From Isoptericola luteus (GTDB taxonomy: Bacteria > Actinomycetota > Actinomycetes > Actinomycetales > Cellulomonadaceae), in NCBI RefSeq assembly GCF_020297055.1, contig NZ_JAIXCQ010000001.1, positions 507,610 through 571,609 of the forward strand: a stretch of 64,000 nucleotides of DNA. Direction: 5' to 3'. Shown here piece after piece: positions 7,811 to 16,282 of this stretch. Both the position numbers and the translations under genes were made by a program. The notes under the pieces are model-generated. The model searched no databases. It was not told the DNA's origin and was given only the letters and a program-made list of their open reading frames with translations. How positions within the stretch are numbered: the first letter of the stretch is position 1; every line of letters begins with the position of its first letter.

Positions 7811-9409
7811 ATGAGGCTTCATGTCAGTCCGTCTCGCCGCCGCGGCACCGCTGCCGTCGCGGCCGGAGTCGTCGCCGTCATGGCGCTCGCCGCCTGCTCC
7901 GGGGGCGCGACCCCCGAGCAGCCCGGCGGGGGCGCCGCAGCAGGCGAGGTCGACCCGGACGCCGTGATCAAGGCGGGCATCTCGTACTCCCTGTCGGGCG
8001 GCTTCGACCCGATGACGACCACCGGTGCCGTGACCGTAGCGGCGAACTGGCACGTGTTCGAGGGCCTCACCGAGATCGACCCCGCGACGCGGGAGGTCTA
8101 CACCGCACTCGGCGCCGAGCTGCCGAAACAGATCGACGACACGCACTACGAGGTGGACCTCCGTGAGGGAGCAGTCTTCCACGACGGCAGCGCCGTGACC
8201 TCGGACGACGTCGTCTACAGCTTCGAGCGCGTGCTCGACCCCGAGAACGCGTCCCTGTACGCCGGGTTCATCGACTTCATCGACTCGGTCGAGGCCGTCG
8301 ACGAGGACACCGTGTCGATCGAGCTCAAGTACGAGTTCAGCCTCGTGCCGGAGCGTCTGAGCGTCGTCAAGGTCGTGCCCCAGACGCTGGTCGAGGCCGA
8401 CTACGACGCCTTCAACGCGCTGCCCGTCGGCACCGGCCCCTACACGCTCACCGAGGCCACGCCGGGCGAGGTCATCACCTTCGAGCGTTTCGACGACTAC
8501 ACGGGCACGCGCCCCGCACAGGCCGCCGGCCTGCAGTGGGATCTGCTGGCCGACCCCGCCGCCCGGGTCACCGCGCAGAGCTCGGGCACGGTCTCCGCCA
8601 TCGAGGACGTCCCCTACATCGACGTCCCGACCCTCGAGGGCCAGGCCACCGTCGAGTCCGTGCAGTCCTTCGGCCTGCTGTTCATGATGTTCAACACCGA
8701 CGAGAAGCCGTTCGACGACGCCCGCGTGCGTCAGGCGTTCTTCTACGCGCTGGACATGGACAAGATCATCGACACCGGCATGCTCGGCAACGCCGAGGCC
8801 GCCACGAGCTTCCTCCCGAAGGGCCACCCGAGCTACAACGAGGCCTCGACGGTCTACACGTACGACCCGCAGGAGGCCAAGGACCTGCTGGCCGAGGCAG
8901 GCGTCAAGGACCTGACGATCGACCTCACCACGACCGACACGGGCTGGGTCGCCGACGTCGCGCCGCTCATCAAGGAGGACCTCGAGGCGATCGGCGTCAA
9001 GACGTCGCTCGACGTCGGGCAGTCCGCGGGCCAGTACGCCAAGGTCGACGAGGGCAACTTCCAGGTGATGGTCGCTCCCGGCGACCCGTCGGTGTTCGGC
9101 AACGACGCGGACCTGCTCATGCGCTGGTGGTTCGGCGACAACGTCTGGGCCGACCGCCGCTACCGCTGGAACGACGACCCGAAGTTTGCCGAGCTGCAGG
9201 AGCTGCTCGACGGCGCCGTGCAGACCGGCGGCGACGAGCAGCAGGAGCTGTGGAACCAGGCCTTCGACCTGATCTCGGACGAGGTGCCCCTGTACCCCCT
9301 GTTCCACCGCAAGCTGCCCACCGCCTGGGCCACCGACGAGCTGTCCGGCTTCACGCCGCTGCCGGTCACGGGCCTGTCGTTCCTCGACGTGGGCGCCTAC
9401 GGGCAGTGA
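7811..9409 (+). CDS. Lipoprotein substrate-binding protein, family 5 (Dpp/Opp type), probable sialic-acid binder
   Basis: The 532-residue protein starts with a lipoprotein signal: basic start, hydrophobic core and lipobox ALAAC with Cys at about residue 29. The mature part is an SBP family 5 protein (WHVFEGLTEID, ATSFLPKG, ARVRQAFFYALD-like segment). The start follows AGGAG. Family 5 proteins usually bind peptides, but the downstream nanA-nanK-nanE genes indicate sialic acid, as for the Dpp-like sialic-acid importers of Haemophilus ducreyi (SatABCD) and Corynebacterium glutamicum (SiaEFGI). A 16-bp hairpin follows the gene and probably raises its expression relative to the permeases. Confidence 0.87.
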   Translation: MRLHVSPSRRRGTAAVAAGVVAVMALAACSGGATPEQPGGGAAAGEVDPDAVIKAGISYSLSGGFDPMTTTGAVTVAANWHVFEGLTEIDPATREVYTALGAELPKQIDDTHYEVDLREGAVFHDGSAVTSDDVVYSFERVLDPENASLYAGFIDFIDSVEAVDEDTVSIELKYEFSLVPERLSVVKVVPQTLVEADYDAFNALPVGTGPYTLTEATPGEVITFERFDDYTGTRPAQAAGLQWDLLADPAARVTAQSSGTVSAIEDVPYIDVPTLEGQATVESVQSFGLLFMMFNTDEKPFDDARVRQAFFYALDMDKIIDTGMLGNAEAATSFLPKGHPSYNEASTVYTYDPQEAKDLLAEAGVKDLTIDLTTTDTGWVADVAPLIKEDLEAIGVKTSLDVGQSAGQYAKVDEGNFQVMVAPGDPSVFGNDADLLMRWWFGDNVWADRRYRWNDDPKFAELQELLDGAVQTGGDEQQELWNQAFDLISDEVPLYPLFHRKLPTAWATDELSGFTPLPVTGLSFLDVGAYGQ

Positions 9410-9427
9410 TCCTGCCGACGTCCTGAC

Positions 9428-9464
9428 CCCGACCCGGCGCCGGCCACCCCGGCGCCGGGTCGGG
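9428..9464 (+). promoter_or_regulatory. Intercistronic hairpin after the substrate-binding protein gene
   Basis: A perfect 16-bp GC stem (9428-9443 with 9449-9464) with a five-base loop lies in the 93-bp gap between the binding-protein gene and the first permease. The permease follows on the same strand with its own ribosome site, so partial termination or 3'-end protection of the upstream mRNA is likelier than a full stop. Confidence 0.75.
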
Positions 9465-9502
9465 CCCCGCCCGCCCCCGCCCGCGCGCTCCGGAGGAGCA
9501 CC

Positions 9503-10459
9503 TTGAGCAACCTGCTGCGGCTGATCGCGCGCCGCCTCCTGCAACTACCCGTCATGATCCTGGGCATCACGCTCCTGGTCTTCTTCGTCATGTCATTCTC
9601 ACCGATCGACCCGGCGATCCTGGCGCTCGGCGAGGGCTCCTCCCTCGAGGCCCGCGAGAAGTACCGCGAGGAGAACGGGCTGAACGCCCCGCTGCCGCTC
9701 CAGTACGTGCAGTTCCTCGGCGGTCTCCTGCAGGGCGACCTCGGCACCTACAGTGCGCGGCACCTGCCAGTGGCCGACGCCGTGGCCGCCGCCCTGCCCG
9801 TGACCCTCGCCCTGACCTTCATCGGTCTCGCGATCGCGATCGTCCTCGCGTTCCTGCTCGGCGTCGTCGCCGCCGTCTTCCGCGACCGCTGGCCCGACCA
9901 GGCGGTCCGCGTCTTCTCGATCGCCGCGATCGGCACGCCGTCGTTCTGGCTCGCGGTGCTGTTCATCCAGCTCTTCACGCTGCAGCTCGGCGTGCTGCCC
10001 GGCAGCGGACCTCTTCCCGCCTTCGCCGACGACCCGGCGGGCTACCTCTCCCGCATGGCGCTGCCGGCGCTCGCGCTCGCCGTGCCCGTCGTCGGGCAGA
10101 TGACGCGCGTCATCCGCACCTCCATGGTCACCGAGCTCGACAAGGACTACGTGCGCACCGCGATCGGCGCGGGCCTGCCGCGGCACGTCGTCGTCGGGCG
10201 CAACGTGCTGCGCAACGCCCTCATCACCCCGATCACCGTGCTCGGGCTGCGGGTCGGCTACCTCATCGGTGGCGCCGTCGTCATCGAGGTGATCTTCGCG
10301 CTCCCGGGGATGGGCACGCTCATCCTCGAGGGCGTCACCTCCAACCAGGCGAACCTTGTCCAGGGCGTCACGCTCACCGTGGCCCTGGCGTTCGTTCTCA
10401 TCAACATCGTGGTCGACATGCTCTACGTGCTCGTCAACCCGCGGATCAGGACGGTGTGA
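9503..10459 (+). CDS. ABC transporter permease, DppB type
   Basis: The 318-residue protein has six hydrophobic segments and the DppB/OppB pattern: N-terminal helix LLQLPVMILGITLLVFFVM, a large periplasmic loop, and the EAA-like loop ELDKDYVRTAIGAGLPRHVVVGRNVLRNAL that contacts the ATPase. Translation starts at TTG (9503) behind GGAGGAG; no ATG fits. The stop overlaps the GTG start of the next gene. It forms the channel of the predicted sialic-acid importer with the next gene. Confidence 0.88.
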   Translation: MSNLLRLIARRLLQLPVMILGITLLVFFVMSFSPIDPAILALGEGSSLEAREKYREENGLNAPLPLQYVQFLGGLLQGDLGTYSARHLPVADAVAAALPVTLALTFIGLAIAIVLAFLLGVVAAVFRDRWPDQAVRVFSIAAIGTPSFWLAVLFIQLFTLQLGVLPGSGPLPAFADDPAGYLSRMALPALALAVPVVGQMTRVIRTSMVTELDKDYVRTAIGAGLPRHVVVGRNVLRNALITPITVLGLRVGYLIGGAVVIEVIFALPGMGTLILEGVTSNQANLVQGVTLTVALAFVLINIVVDMLYVLVNPRIRTV

Positions 10460-12534
10460 CGATGCGACGCCACCTCACCGAACGACTCTCCACCCCGGCC
10501 CTGCGGCTGCGCGCGATGCCGCTGCCGTCGAAGATCGCGCTCGCGCTGGTCGCGATCATCACCCTCGCCGCGATCTTCGCACCGCTGGTGACCACCTACG
10601 ACCCGCTGGCCAGCGGTACCCCTGTGCAGCCGCCGAGCGGCGAGCACTGGTTCGGCACCGACCGGCAGGGTCGCGACATCTACTCGCGGCTCGTCTACGG
10701 CGCCCGCTACTCGTTGGTCATCGGCCTCGGCGCCACCCTGGTCGCGCTGCTCGCGGCCGCCGTGCTCGGCGCGGTCGCCGCGACGGCGAACAAGCACGTG
10801 TCCGAAGCCCTCATGCGGGTGCTCGACATCATCATGTCGTTCCCCGGCATCGCGCTCGCCGCCGTGTTCGTCGCCGTGTTCGGGCGTTCGCTGCCCGTCC
10901 TGGTACTCACCCTGGCGTTCCTGTACACGCCGCAGTTGACCCGCGTGGTCCGCGCCAACATCCTCGACGAGTACGGCGAGGACTACGTCTCCGCCACCCG
11001 CGTCATCGGTGCCCGCACGGCACGGATCCTGGTCAAGCACGTGATGCGCAACTGCCTGGCGCCCGTCCTGGTCTTCGCCACGGTCCTGGTGGCCGACGCG
11101 ATCGTCCTCGAGGCGTCGCTGTCCTTCATCCAGGCCGGTGTGCAGCCGCCGCAGCCCTCGTGGGGCAACGTCATCTCCGACGGCCGCGACCTGGTCATGG
11201 GCGGCTACTGGTGGGCGACGATGTTCCCCGGCCTCGTCATCATGATCACCGTCCTCGCGCTCAACGTGCTCTCCGAGGGCATGACGGACGCGATGGTCGC
11301 CGCGCCGCGCTCCGCGAAGGGCAGGAACGCCACGGCCGAGCAGAAGGTGCCGGCGCCCGACGCCGCTGTGGCGCACGAGGCGGCCGAGGCCGCGGACGCG
11401 GCCACGGACATCCCCGACGTCGAACCGGACCTGGCCCCCGTCGAACCCGAGGTGCCGCTCGACGAACGGCTCGCCACGCTGCGCACCGCCGAGCTGCGCC
11501 GCACCGACCGGCACGAGTACACCGGCGACGCCGAGCCCCTGCTCGAGGTGCGCAACCTGTCGATCCGCTTCCCCGAGCGGCACGGCGACGTCGCGGTCGT
11601 GGACGACGTGTCCTTCGCCGTCCGGCCGGGCGAGGCCATGGCGCTCGTCGGGGAGTCCGGCTGTGGCAAGTCGATCACCTCGCTCGCGATCATGGGCCTG
11701 CTCGGTCCGAGCGCACAGGTCAGCGGCGAGATCCGGTACGGCGGGCGTGACCTGCTCGCCATGTCGGACCGGGAGCGGGCGTCCCTGCGCGGCACCGAGA
11801 TCGCGATGATCTACCAGGACGCGCTGAGCTCGCTCAACCCGTCCATGCTCGTGCGATCCCAGATGAAGCAGCTCACGCGTCGTGGCGGCACGCGCACCGC
11901 GCACGAGCTGCTGGAGCTGGTCGGCCTCGACCCCGAGCGCACGCTCAAGAGCTACCCGCACGAGCTGTCCGGCGGGCAGCGCCAGCGGGTGCTCATCGCG
12001 ATGGCCCTCACCCGCGACCCCAGGCTCATCATCGCGGACGAGCCGACCACCGCCCTCGACGTCACCGTGCAGGCCCAGGTGGTCGAGCTGCTCGAGGAGC
12101 TGCGCGAGAAGCTCGGCTTCGCGATGGTGTTCGTGAGCCACGACCTGGCGCTCGTCGCCGAGATCGCCCACCGCGTCACCGTCATGTACGCGGGCCAGGT
12201 GGTGGAGCAGGCCACGACGCGCGAGCTCCTGCTCGACCCGCGCCACGAGTACACGCGCGGGCTGCTCGGCTCGGTGCTGTCCATCGAGTCGCGCTCGACC
12301 CGGCTGCACCAGATCCCCGGCACCGTGCCGTCGCCGCGCGACTTCCCGCCCGGGGACCGGTTCGCGGCGCGCTCGACGCGCTCCGACCGGCGGTCCGACG
12401 TCCGGCCCGTGCTGCGCGCCGTGCCCGGGCACGCGCACCACCTCGTGGCCGTGGCCCCCGGCGCGGACGCGCTCGAGACCGGCTTCACGGCGCCCGCCGG
12501 CGCCGAGCCCAGCACGATCGGAGGGACGCGATGA
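10456..12534 (+). CDS. Fused ABC permease (DppC type) and ATPase (DppD type)
   Basis: The 692-residue protein joins two subunits that are normally separate. Residues 1-285 are a DppC-type permease (WFGTDRQGRDIYSRLVYGARYSL, EDYVSATRVIGARTARILVKHVMRN). A charged Ala/Pro/Glu linker spans about 285-360. Residues 365-620 are an ATPase with Walker A GESGCGKS, signature LSGGQRQR and Walker B LIIADEPTTALD. The C-terminal segment keeps IPGTVPSPRDFPPG, but the cysteine positions of the usual oligo_HPY domain (GCRF...RC...C) read D, S and other residues, so the iron-sulfur site is absent. The GTG start overlaps the previous stop; the end overlaps the next gene by ATGA. Confidence 0.88.
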   Translation: MTMRRHLTERLSTPALRLRAMPLPSKIALALVAIITLAAIFAPLVTTYDPLASGTPVQPPSGEHWFGTDRQGRDIYSRLVYGARYSLVIGLGATLVALLAAAVLGAVAATANKHVSEALMRVLDIIMSFPGIALAAVFVAVFGRSLPVLVLTLAFLYTPQLTRVVRANILDEYGEDYVSATRVIGARTARILVKHVMRNCLAPVLVFATVLVADAIVLEASLSFIQAGVQPPQPSWGNVISDGRDLVMGGYWWATMFPGLVIMITVLALNVLSEGMTDAMVAAPRSAKGRNATAEQKVPAPDAAVAHEAAEAADAATDIPDVEPDLAPVEPEVPLDERLATLRTAELRRTDRHEYTGDAEPLLEVRNLSIRFPERHGDVAVVDDVSFAVRPGEAMALVGESGCGKSITSLAIMGLLGPSAQVSGEIRYGGRDLLAMSDRERASLRGTEIAMIYQDALSSLNPSMLVRSQMKQLTRRGGTRTAHELLELVGLDPERTLKSYPHELSGGQRQRVLIAMALTRDPRLIIADEPTTALDVTVQAQVVELLEELREKLGFAMVFVSHDLALVAEIAHRVTVMYAGQVVEQATTRELLLDPRHEYTRGLLGSVLSIESRSTRLHQIPGTVPSPRDFPPGDRFAARSTRSDRRSDVRPVLRAVPGHAHHLVAVAPGADALETGFTAPAGAEPSTIGGTR

Positions 12535-13370
12535 GCGCCACGAAGACCCCGCCGTCCGACACCCCGGCCAGGACGGTGAAGGACGACGCCCCGGTCGTCG
12601 AGCTGCGCGGCGTGCACGTCGTGTTCAAGTCCCGCGCGGGCACCGTGTTCAAGGCCAAGCACGTGCACGCCGTGAACGACGTGACCATCGCCGTCCGCCG
12701 TGGCCAGACCGTCGGCATCGTCGGCGAGTCCGGGTCGGGCAAGTCCACGATGGCGAAGGTCCTCGTCGGCCTCCAGGCGCCCAGCCAGGGGGAGGTCCGG
12801 TTCCGCGGGAACGTCGTGACGCGGTACACGCCCGCTGTGCGCAAGCAGGTGGGCCGGGTCGTGTCCGTCGTGTTCCAGGACCCGGCGACGGCGCTCAACG
12901 CGCGGATGACCGTGCGGGACGCGCTGCGCGACCCGCTCGACGTGCACCAGGTGGGTGACGCCGCCTCGCGGGAAGCCCGCGTGCGCGAGCTCGTCCACCT
13001 GGTCGGGCTGCCGCCGTCCGCGCTGGAGGCGCTGCCCGGCCAGCTCTCCGGCGGCCAGCGTCAGCGCGTGGCGATCGCGCGCGCCCTGGCGCTGGAGCCG
13101 GACGTCATCGTCGCCGACGAGCCGACCTCCGCCCTCGACGTGTCCGTGCGCGCGCAGATCCTCAACCTGCTCGCCGACCTCAAGGCGACCCTCGACCTGG
13201 GGATGGTCTTCATCTCGCACGACATCCAGACCGTGCGCCACGTGTCCGACCAGATCGTCGTCATGCGCGACGGTCGCGTGGTCGAGTCCGGCCCGGCGGC
13301 GCGCGTGCTCGACGACCCGCAGGACGACTACACGCGCACCCTGCTCGCCGCGGCGCCCGCGCTGCTGTGA
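12531..13370 (+). CDS. ABC transporter ATPase, DppF type
   Basis: The 279-residue protein has Walker A GESGSGKS at about 66, Q-loop VVFQDPATALN, signature LSGGQRQR and Walker B VIVADEPTSALD. It pairs with the ATPase half of the preceding fusion protein. It ends shortly after the DYTRTLLAAAPAL helix and lacks the C-terminal oligo_HPY extension found in many family members. The start is translationally coupled (ATGA). The next gene, nanA, follows after 97 bases without a strong hairpin, so transcription probably continues. Confidence 0.88.
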   Translation: MSATKTPPSDTPARTVKDDAPVVELRGVHVVFKSRAGTVFKAKHVHAVNDVTIAVRRGQTVGIVGESGSGKSTMAKVLVGLQAPSQGEVRFRGNVVTRYTPAVRKQVGRVVSVVFQDPATALNARMTVRDALRDPLDVHQVGDAASREARVRELVHLVGLPPSALEALPGQLSGGQRQRVAIARALALEPDVIVADEPTSALDVSVRAQILNLLADLKATLDLGMVFISHDIQTVRHVSDQIVVMRDGRVVESGPAARVLDDPQDDYTRTLLAAAPALL

Positions 13371-13467
13371 CCAGGCGCCACGGCCGGGGCCGCCCCGGGT
13401 GCCCCTGCCCGCGCGCCTCCGCACTCCCCGAGAAACTCTCGACGCACACCCAGAACCGGAGCTCCAC

Positions 13468-14394
13468 ATGACCACGCGCACCTTCCACGGGATCGTCCCG
13501 CCCGTCCTCACCCCGCTCACCGCGGACGGCGAGGTCGACACCGCCTCGCTCGAGCGCCTCGTGCGCCACCTCGTCGAGTCCGGCGTGCACGGCGTGTTCG
13601 TGCTCGGGTCGACCGGCGAGGTCGCCTACCTCACCGACGCGCAGCGCGACCTCGCCGTGCGCACGGTCGTCGCTGCCGTCGACGGGCGCGTGCCGGTGAT
13701 GGGCGGTGCCATCGAGCTCACGACGGCGCGCGTCGCCGCCCAGGCACGGGCGCTCGAGGCCGCAGGGGTCGACGCGGTCGTCGCGACCGCGCCGGTGTAC
13801 GCGATCAACGACGCCGACGAGATCGAGCGGCACCTGCGCGCCGTGGCGGCCGCCGTCGACGTGCCGCTGTTCGCATACGACATCCCCGTGCGCGTGCATC
13901 GCAAGCTCAGCGTCGACCTGCTCGTGCGCCTCGGCGCCGAGGGCGTGCTGGCGGGCGTCAAGGACTCGTCGGGCGACGACGTCGGCTTCCGCCGCCTCGT
14001 GGCGGCGAACGCGGCCGCCGGGTCGCCGCTGGCCCTGTTCACGGGCCACGAGGTCGTCGTGGACGGCATGCTCCTGCTCGGCGCCGACGGCGTCGTGCCG
14101 GGCCTGGGTAACGTCGACGCCGCCGGGTACGTGCGGCTGTGGGACCTGGCCCGGGCCGGCAGGTGGGAGGACGCCAGGGCCGAGCAGGACCGTCTCGCGG
14201 CCCTGTTCGAGATCGTCTTCCAGGCCCAGGGCCGCTCGGGCGACGCCGCGGGCGTCGGGGCGTTCAAGGTCGCCGCGCAGCGCCAGGGCCTCATCGACAG
14301 CACGGCGGCGGCGTTCCCCGTCGAGCCGCTCGACGACGAGACGGCCGAGCGCATCGAGGCGATCGTCCGCGCCGCGGGGCTCCTGGGTGACTGA
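13468..14394 (+). CDS. nanA: N-acetylneuraminate lyase (DHDPS/NAL family)
   Basis: The 308-residue (beta/alpha)8 barrel protein should cleave N-acetylneuraminate to N-acetylmannosamine and pyruvate. Tyr137 (FAYDIP) and the Schiff-base Lys165 (GVKDSSGD) fall at the same numbers as in Escherichia coli NanA, and the substrate-carboxylate loop GSTGE places Ser and Thr at 48-49. The segment GYDE, which contacts the sugar tail in E. coli NanA, reads GHEV here, so side-chain recognition may differ. The start at 13468 follows GGAG. Co-location with nanK, nanE and a sialidase favours NAL over dihydrodipicolinate synthase or another pyruvate-dependent aldolase. Confidence 0.85.
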   Translation: MTTRTFHGIVPPVLTPLTADGEVDTASLERLVRHLVESGVHGVFVLGSTGEVAYLTDAQRDLAVRTVVAAVDGRVPVMGGAIELTTARVAAQARALEAAGVDAVVATAPVYAINDADEIERHLRAVAAAVDVPLFAYDIPVRVHRKLSVDLLVRLGAEGVLAGVKDSSGDDVGFRRLVAANAAAGSPLALFTGHEVVVDGMLLLGADGVVPGLGNVDAAGYVRLWDLARAGRWEDARAEQDRLAALFEIVFQAQGRSGDAAGVGAFKVAAQRQGLIDSTAAAFPVEPLDDETAERIEAIVRAAGLLGD

Positions 14395-15409
14395 GACGCG
14401 CCCTGCGGAGGGGGGCGTCGTCGTCGGCGTCGATCTCGGCGGCACCAAGACGGCGGCCGCCGTCGTGGCCGCCGACGGGTCGCTCGGGCCGGTGCGCACC
14501 GCGCCGACCCCGGCCGCGAGCGGCCCCGCGGCGGTGCTGGACGCCGTCGCCGCGCTGGTCACTGAGGTCGTCCTGGCGGCCGACGCCGGCACCGGCGGAG
14601 CCGGCCTGCGGCTCCGGGCGCTCGGCGTCGGCGCGGCCGGGGTGATCGACGTCGCCCGCGGCGTCGTGGTCTCCGCGACGGAGACGTTCCCCGGCTGGCC
14701 GGGCACCGACATCGCGGGCGGGCTGCGCGAGCGGCTCGCCGCGCTGGCCGCCCCGGGCCCGCTCGACGTCGTCGTCGAGAACGACGTCGACGCGCACGCC
14801 GCGGGCGAGGCCTGGCTCGGCGCGGCGGCGGGGGCGCGCAGCGCGCTCCTCGTGGCCGTGGGCACCGGCGTCGGCGGGGCGGTCGTCCTGGACGGCCGCC
14901 CCCTGCGCGGCGCGCACCACCTCGCCGGCGAGATCGGGCACGCGCCTGTCCCCGGCGCCGAGGGGCTGCGCTGCGCCTGCGGCCGCCCCGGCCACCTGGA
15001 GGCCGTCGCGGCAGGACCCGCGATCCACCGGCACTACCTGCGGCTCGGCGGCGACCCCGCGAGCCCCGACGCGCGTGACGTGGTCGCGCGGGCCGCAGGC
15101 GGCGACGACCTCGCCGCCCGCGTCGTCCGGGCCTCCGGCGAGGCGGTGGGACGGGCGATCGCCGCCGTCGCGACCGTGCTCGACCCCGAGGTGGTCGTCG
15201 TCGGCGGGGGACTGGCCGGCGCAGGAGAGCTCTGGTGGACCGCGCTCCAGGACACCGTCCGCGCCGAGGTGGTGGACGTGCTCGCCGACCTGCCCGTCGT
15301 CCCCGCCGCGCTGGGCGGCGAAGCGGCGATCGTCGGGGCCGCACGGAACGCCTGGGCGGCCGTCGCGCCGTCGGAGGTCACCAGAGCGAACGAGGGAGAC
15401 GCACGATGA
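14387..15409 (+). CDS. nanK: N-acetylmannosamine kinase (ROK family)
   Basis: The 340-residue protein has the ROK ATP-binding start VVVGVDLGGTKTAAAVV, a central ENDVDAHAAGEAW and the zinc loop IGHAPVPGAEGLRCACGRPGHLEA. The third zinc cysteine of the ROK consensus (GC-x-E) is His here. It should phosphorylate N-acetylmannosamine to the 6-phosphate. The GTG start at 14387 overlaps the end of nanA by eight bases, and the stop overlaps nanE as ATGA, so lyase, kinase and epimerase are translationally coupled. By sequence alone it could be another hexose ROK kinase; context decides. Confidence 0.85.
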   Translation: MTETRPAEGGVVVGVDLGGTKTAAAVVAADGSLGPVRTAPTPAASGPAAVLDAVAALVTEVVLAADAGTGGAGLRLRALGVGAAGVIDVARGVVVSATETFPGWPGTDIAGGLRERLAALAAPGPLDVVVENDVDAHAAGEAWLGAAAGARSALLVAVGTGVGGAVVLDGRPLRGAHHLAGEIGHAPVPGAEGLRCACGRPGHLEAVAAGPAIHRHYLRLGGDPASPDARDVVARAAGGDDLAARVVRASGEAVGRAIAAVATVLDPEVVVVGGGLAGAGELWWTALQDTVRAEVVDVLADLPVVPAALGGEAAIVGAARNAWAAVAPSEVTRANEGDAR

Positions 15410-16122
15410 CGGAACCACAGACGGCGCGGCGGCGGGCCTGGACCCGCGAGCGCGTCCTGGACGCGATGCGCGGACGGCTCACCGTCTCGTGCCAGGCGTA
15501 CCCCGGCGAGCCGCTGCGCGACCCGCGCACCACCGCGCAGATGGCCCGCGCCGTCGTCGCGGGCGGCGCCGCTGCCGTGCGGGCACAGGGCCTCGAGGAC
15601 GTCGCCGCCGTCGTGGCAGCCGTCGACGTGCCCGTGGTCGGCCTCTGGAAGGACGGCGAGGACGGGGTGTTCATCACCCCGACGCTGCGGCACGCGGTCG
15701 CCGTCGCCGAGGCCGGGGCGCACGTCGTCGCGATCGACGGCACGAGGCGGCCCCGACCGGACGGGCGCACCCTCGGCGAGACCGTCGCCGGGCTGCGCGA
15801 GGCGGCCGACGTGCTCGTCATGGCGGACTGCGGCTCGCTCGACGACGCCGTCGCAGCGCAGGCCGCCGGGGTCGACCTGCTCGGCACGACGCTCGCCGGC
15901 TACTCCGGCGAGCGGCCCCGGACGGACGGTCCCGACCTCGAGCTCGTCGACGAGATCCTCGCGGCGTGCGACCTGCCCGTCGTCGTCGAGGGCCGGGTGC
16001 ACTCGCCCGCCCACGCGGCTGCCGCGCTCGCGCGCGGCGCGTTCAGCGTGTGCGTGGGGACGGCGATCACGCACCCCACGACCATCACCGGCTGGTTCGC
16101 CGCCGCCCTCCCGCCGAGATAG
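15406..16122 (+). CDS. nanE: N-acetylmannosamine-6-phosphate 2-epimerase
   Basis: The 238-residue TIM-barrel protein matches NanE: SCQAYPGEPLRDP near the start, VVGLWKDG, VVAIDGTRRPRPDG, VMADCGSLDDAVAAQAAGVDLLGTTLAGYS, VVVEGRVHSPAHAAAALARGAFSVCVGTAITHP. The catalytic lysine is in LWKDG. It converts ManNAc-6-P to GlcNAc-6-P; the NagA/NagB steps that would follow are not in this window. The ATG overlaps the nanK stop. The last codons, CCG CCG AGA TAG, lie inside the first unit of the GAGATAG repeat array, so the repeat provides the stop codon. Confidence 0.9.
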   Translation: MTEPQTARRRAWTRERVLDAMRGRLTVSCQAYPGEPLRDPRTTAQMARAVVAGGAAAVRAQGLEDVAAVVAAVDVPVVGLWKDGEDGVFITPTLRHAVAVAEAGAHVVAIDGTRRPRPDGRTLGETVAGLREAADVLVMADCGSLDDAVAAQAAGVDLLGTTLAGYSGERPRTDGPDLELVDEILAACDLPVVVEGRVHSPAHAAAALARGAFSVCVGTAITHPTTITGWFAAALPPR

Positions 16123-16282
16123 AGACCCCCATGTGCCGAGATAGAGACCTCCCCCCGCCGAGATAGAGACCTTCCCCCGCCGAGATAGAGAGGTGCGTGG
16201 CGCTTCTCTATCTCGGCACCGGTGGCTCTCTATCTCGGCACATGGGGGTCTCTATCTCGACGGGGGGAGGTCTCTATCTCGC
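16113..16282. repeat. Inverted array of GCCGAGATAGAGACC units (4 forward + 4 reverse)
   Basis: Forward units begin at 16113, 16135, 16157 and 16179; reverse-complement units end at 16217, 16239, 16260 and 16282. Spacers are 7-9 bases and several are themselves complementary across the array (CCCCCATGT with ACATGGGGG, TCCCCCCG with CGGGGGGA). The innermost pair forms a 13-bp hairpin with a 12-base loop; outer units can pair in more than one register. The array fills the whole gap between convergent nanE and the HAD gene, and both genes stop at the TAG inside GAGATAG. It probably acts at least as a bidirectional terminator. Confidence 0.9.

Noticed and set aside
16113-16282. CRISPR array or tRNA-like structure at the GAGATAG units
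   Set aside because: Units are only 15 bp, spacers 7-9 bp, and half of the units are inverted. No tRNA arms or CCA-type end can be built.
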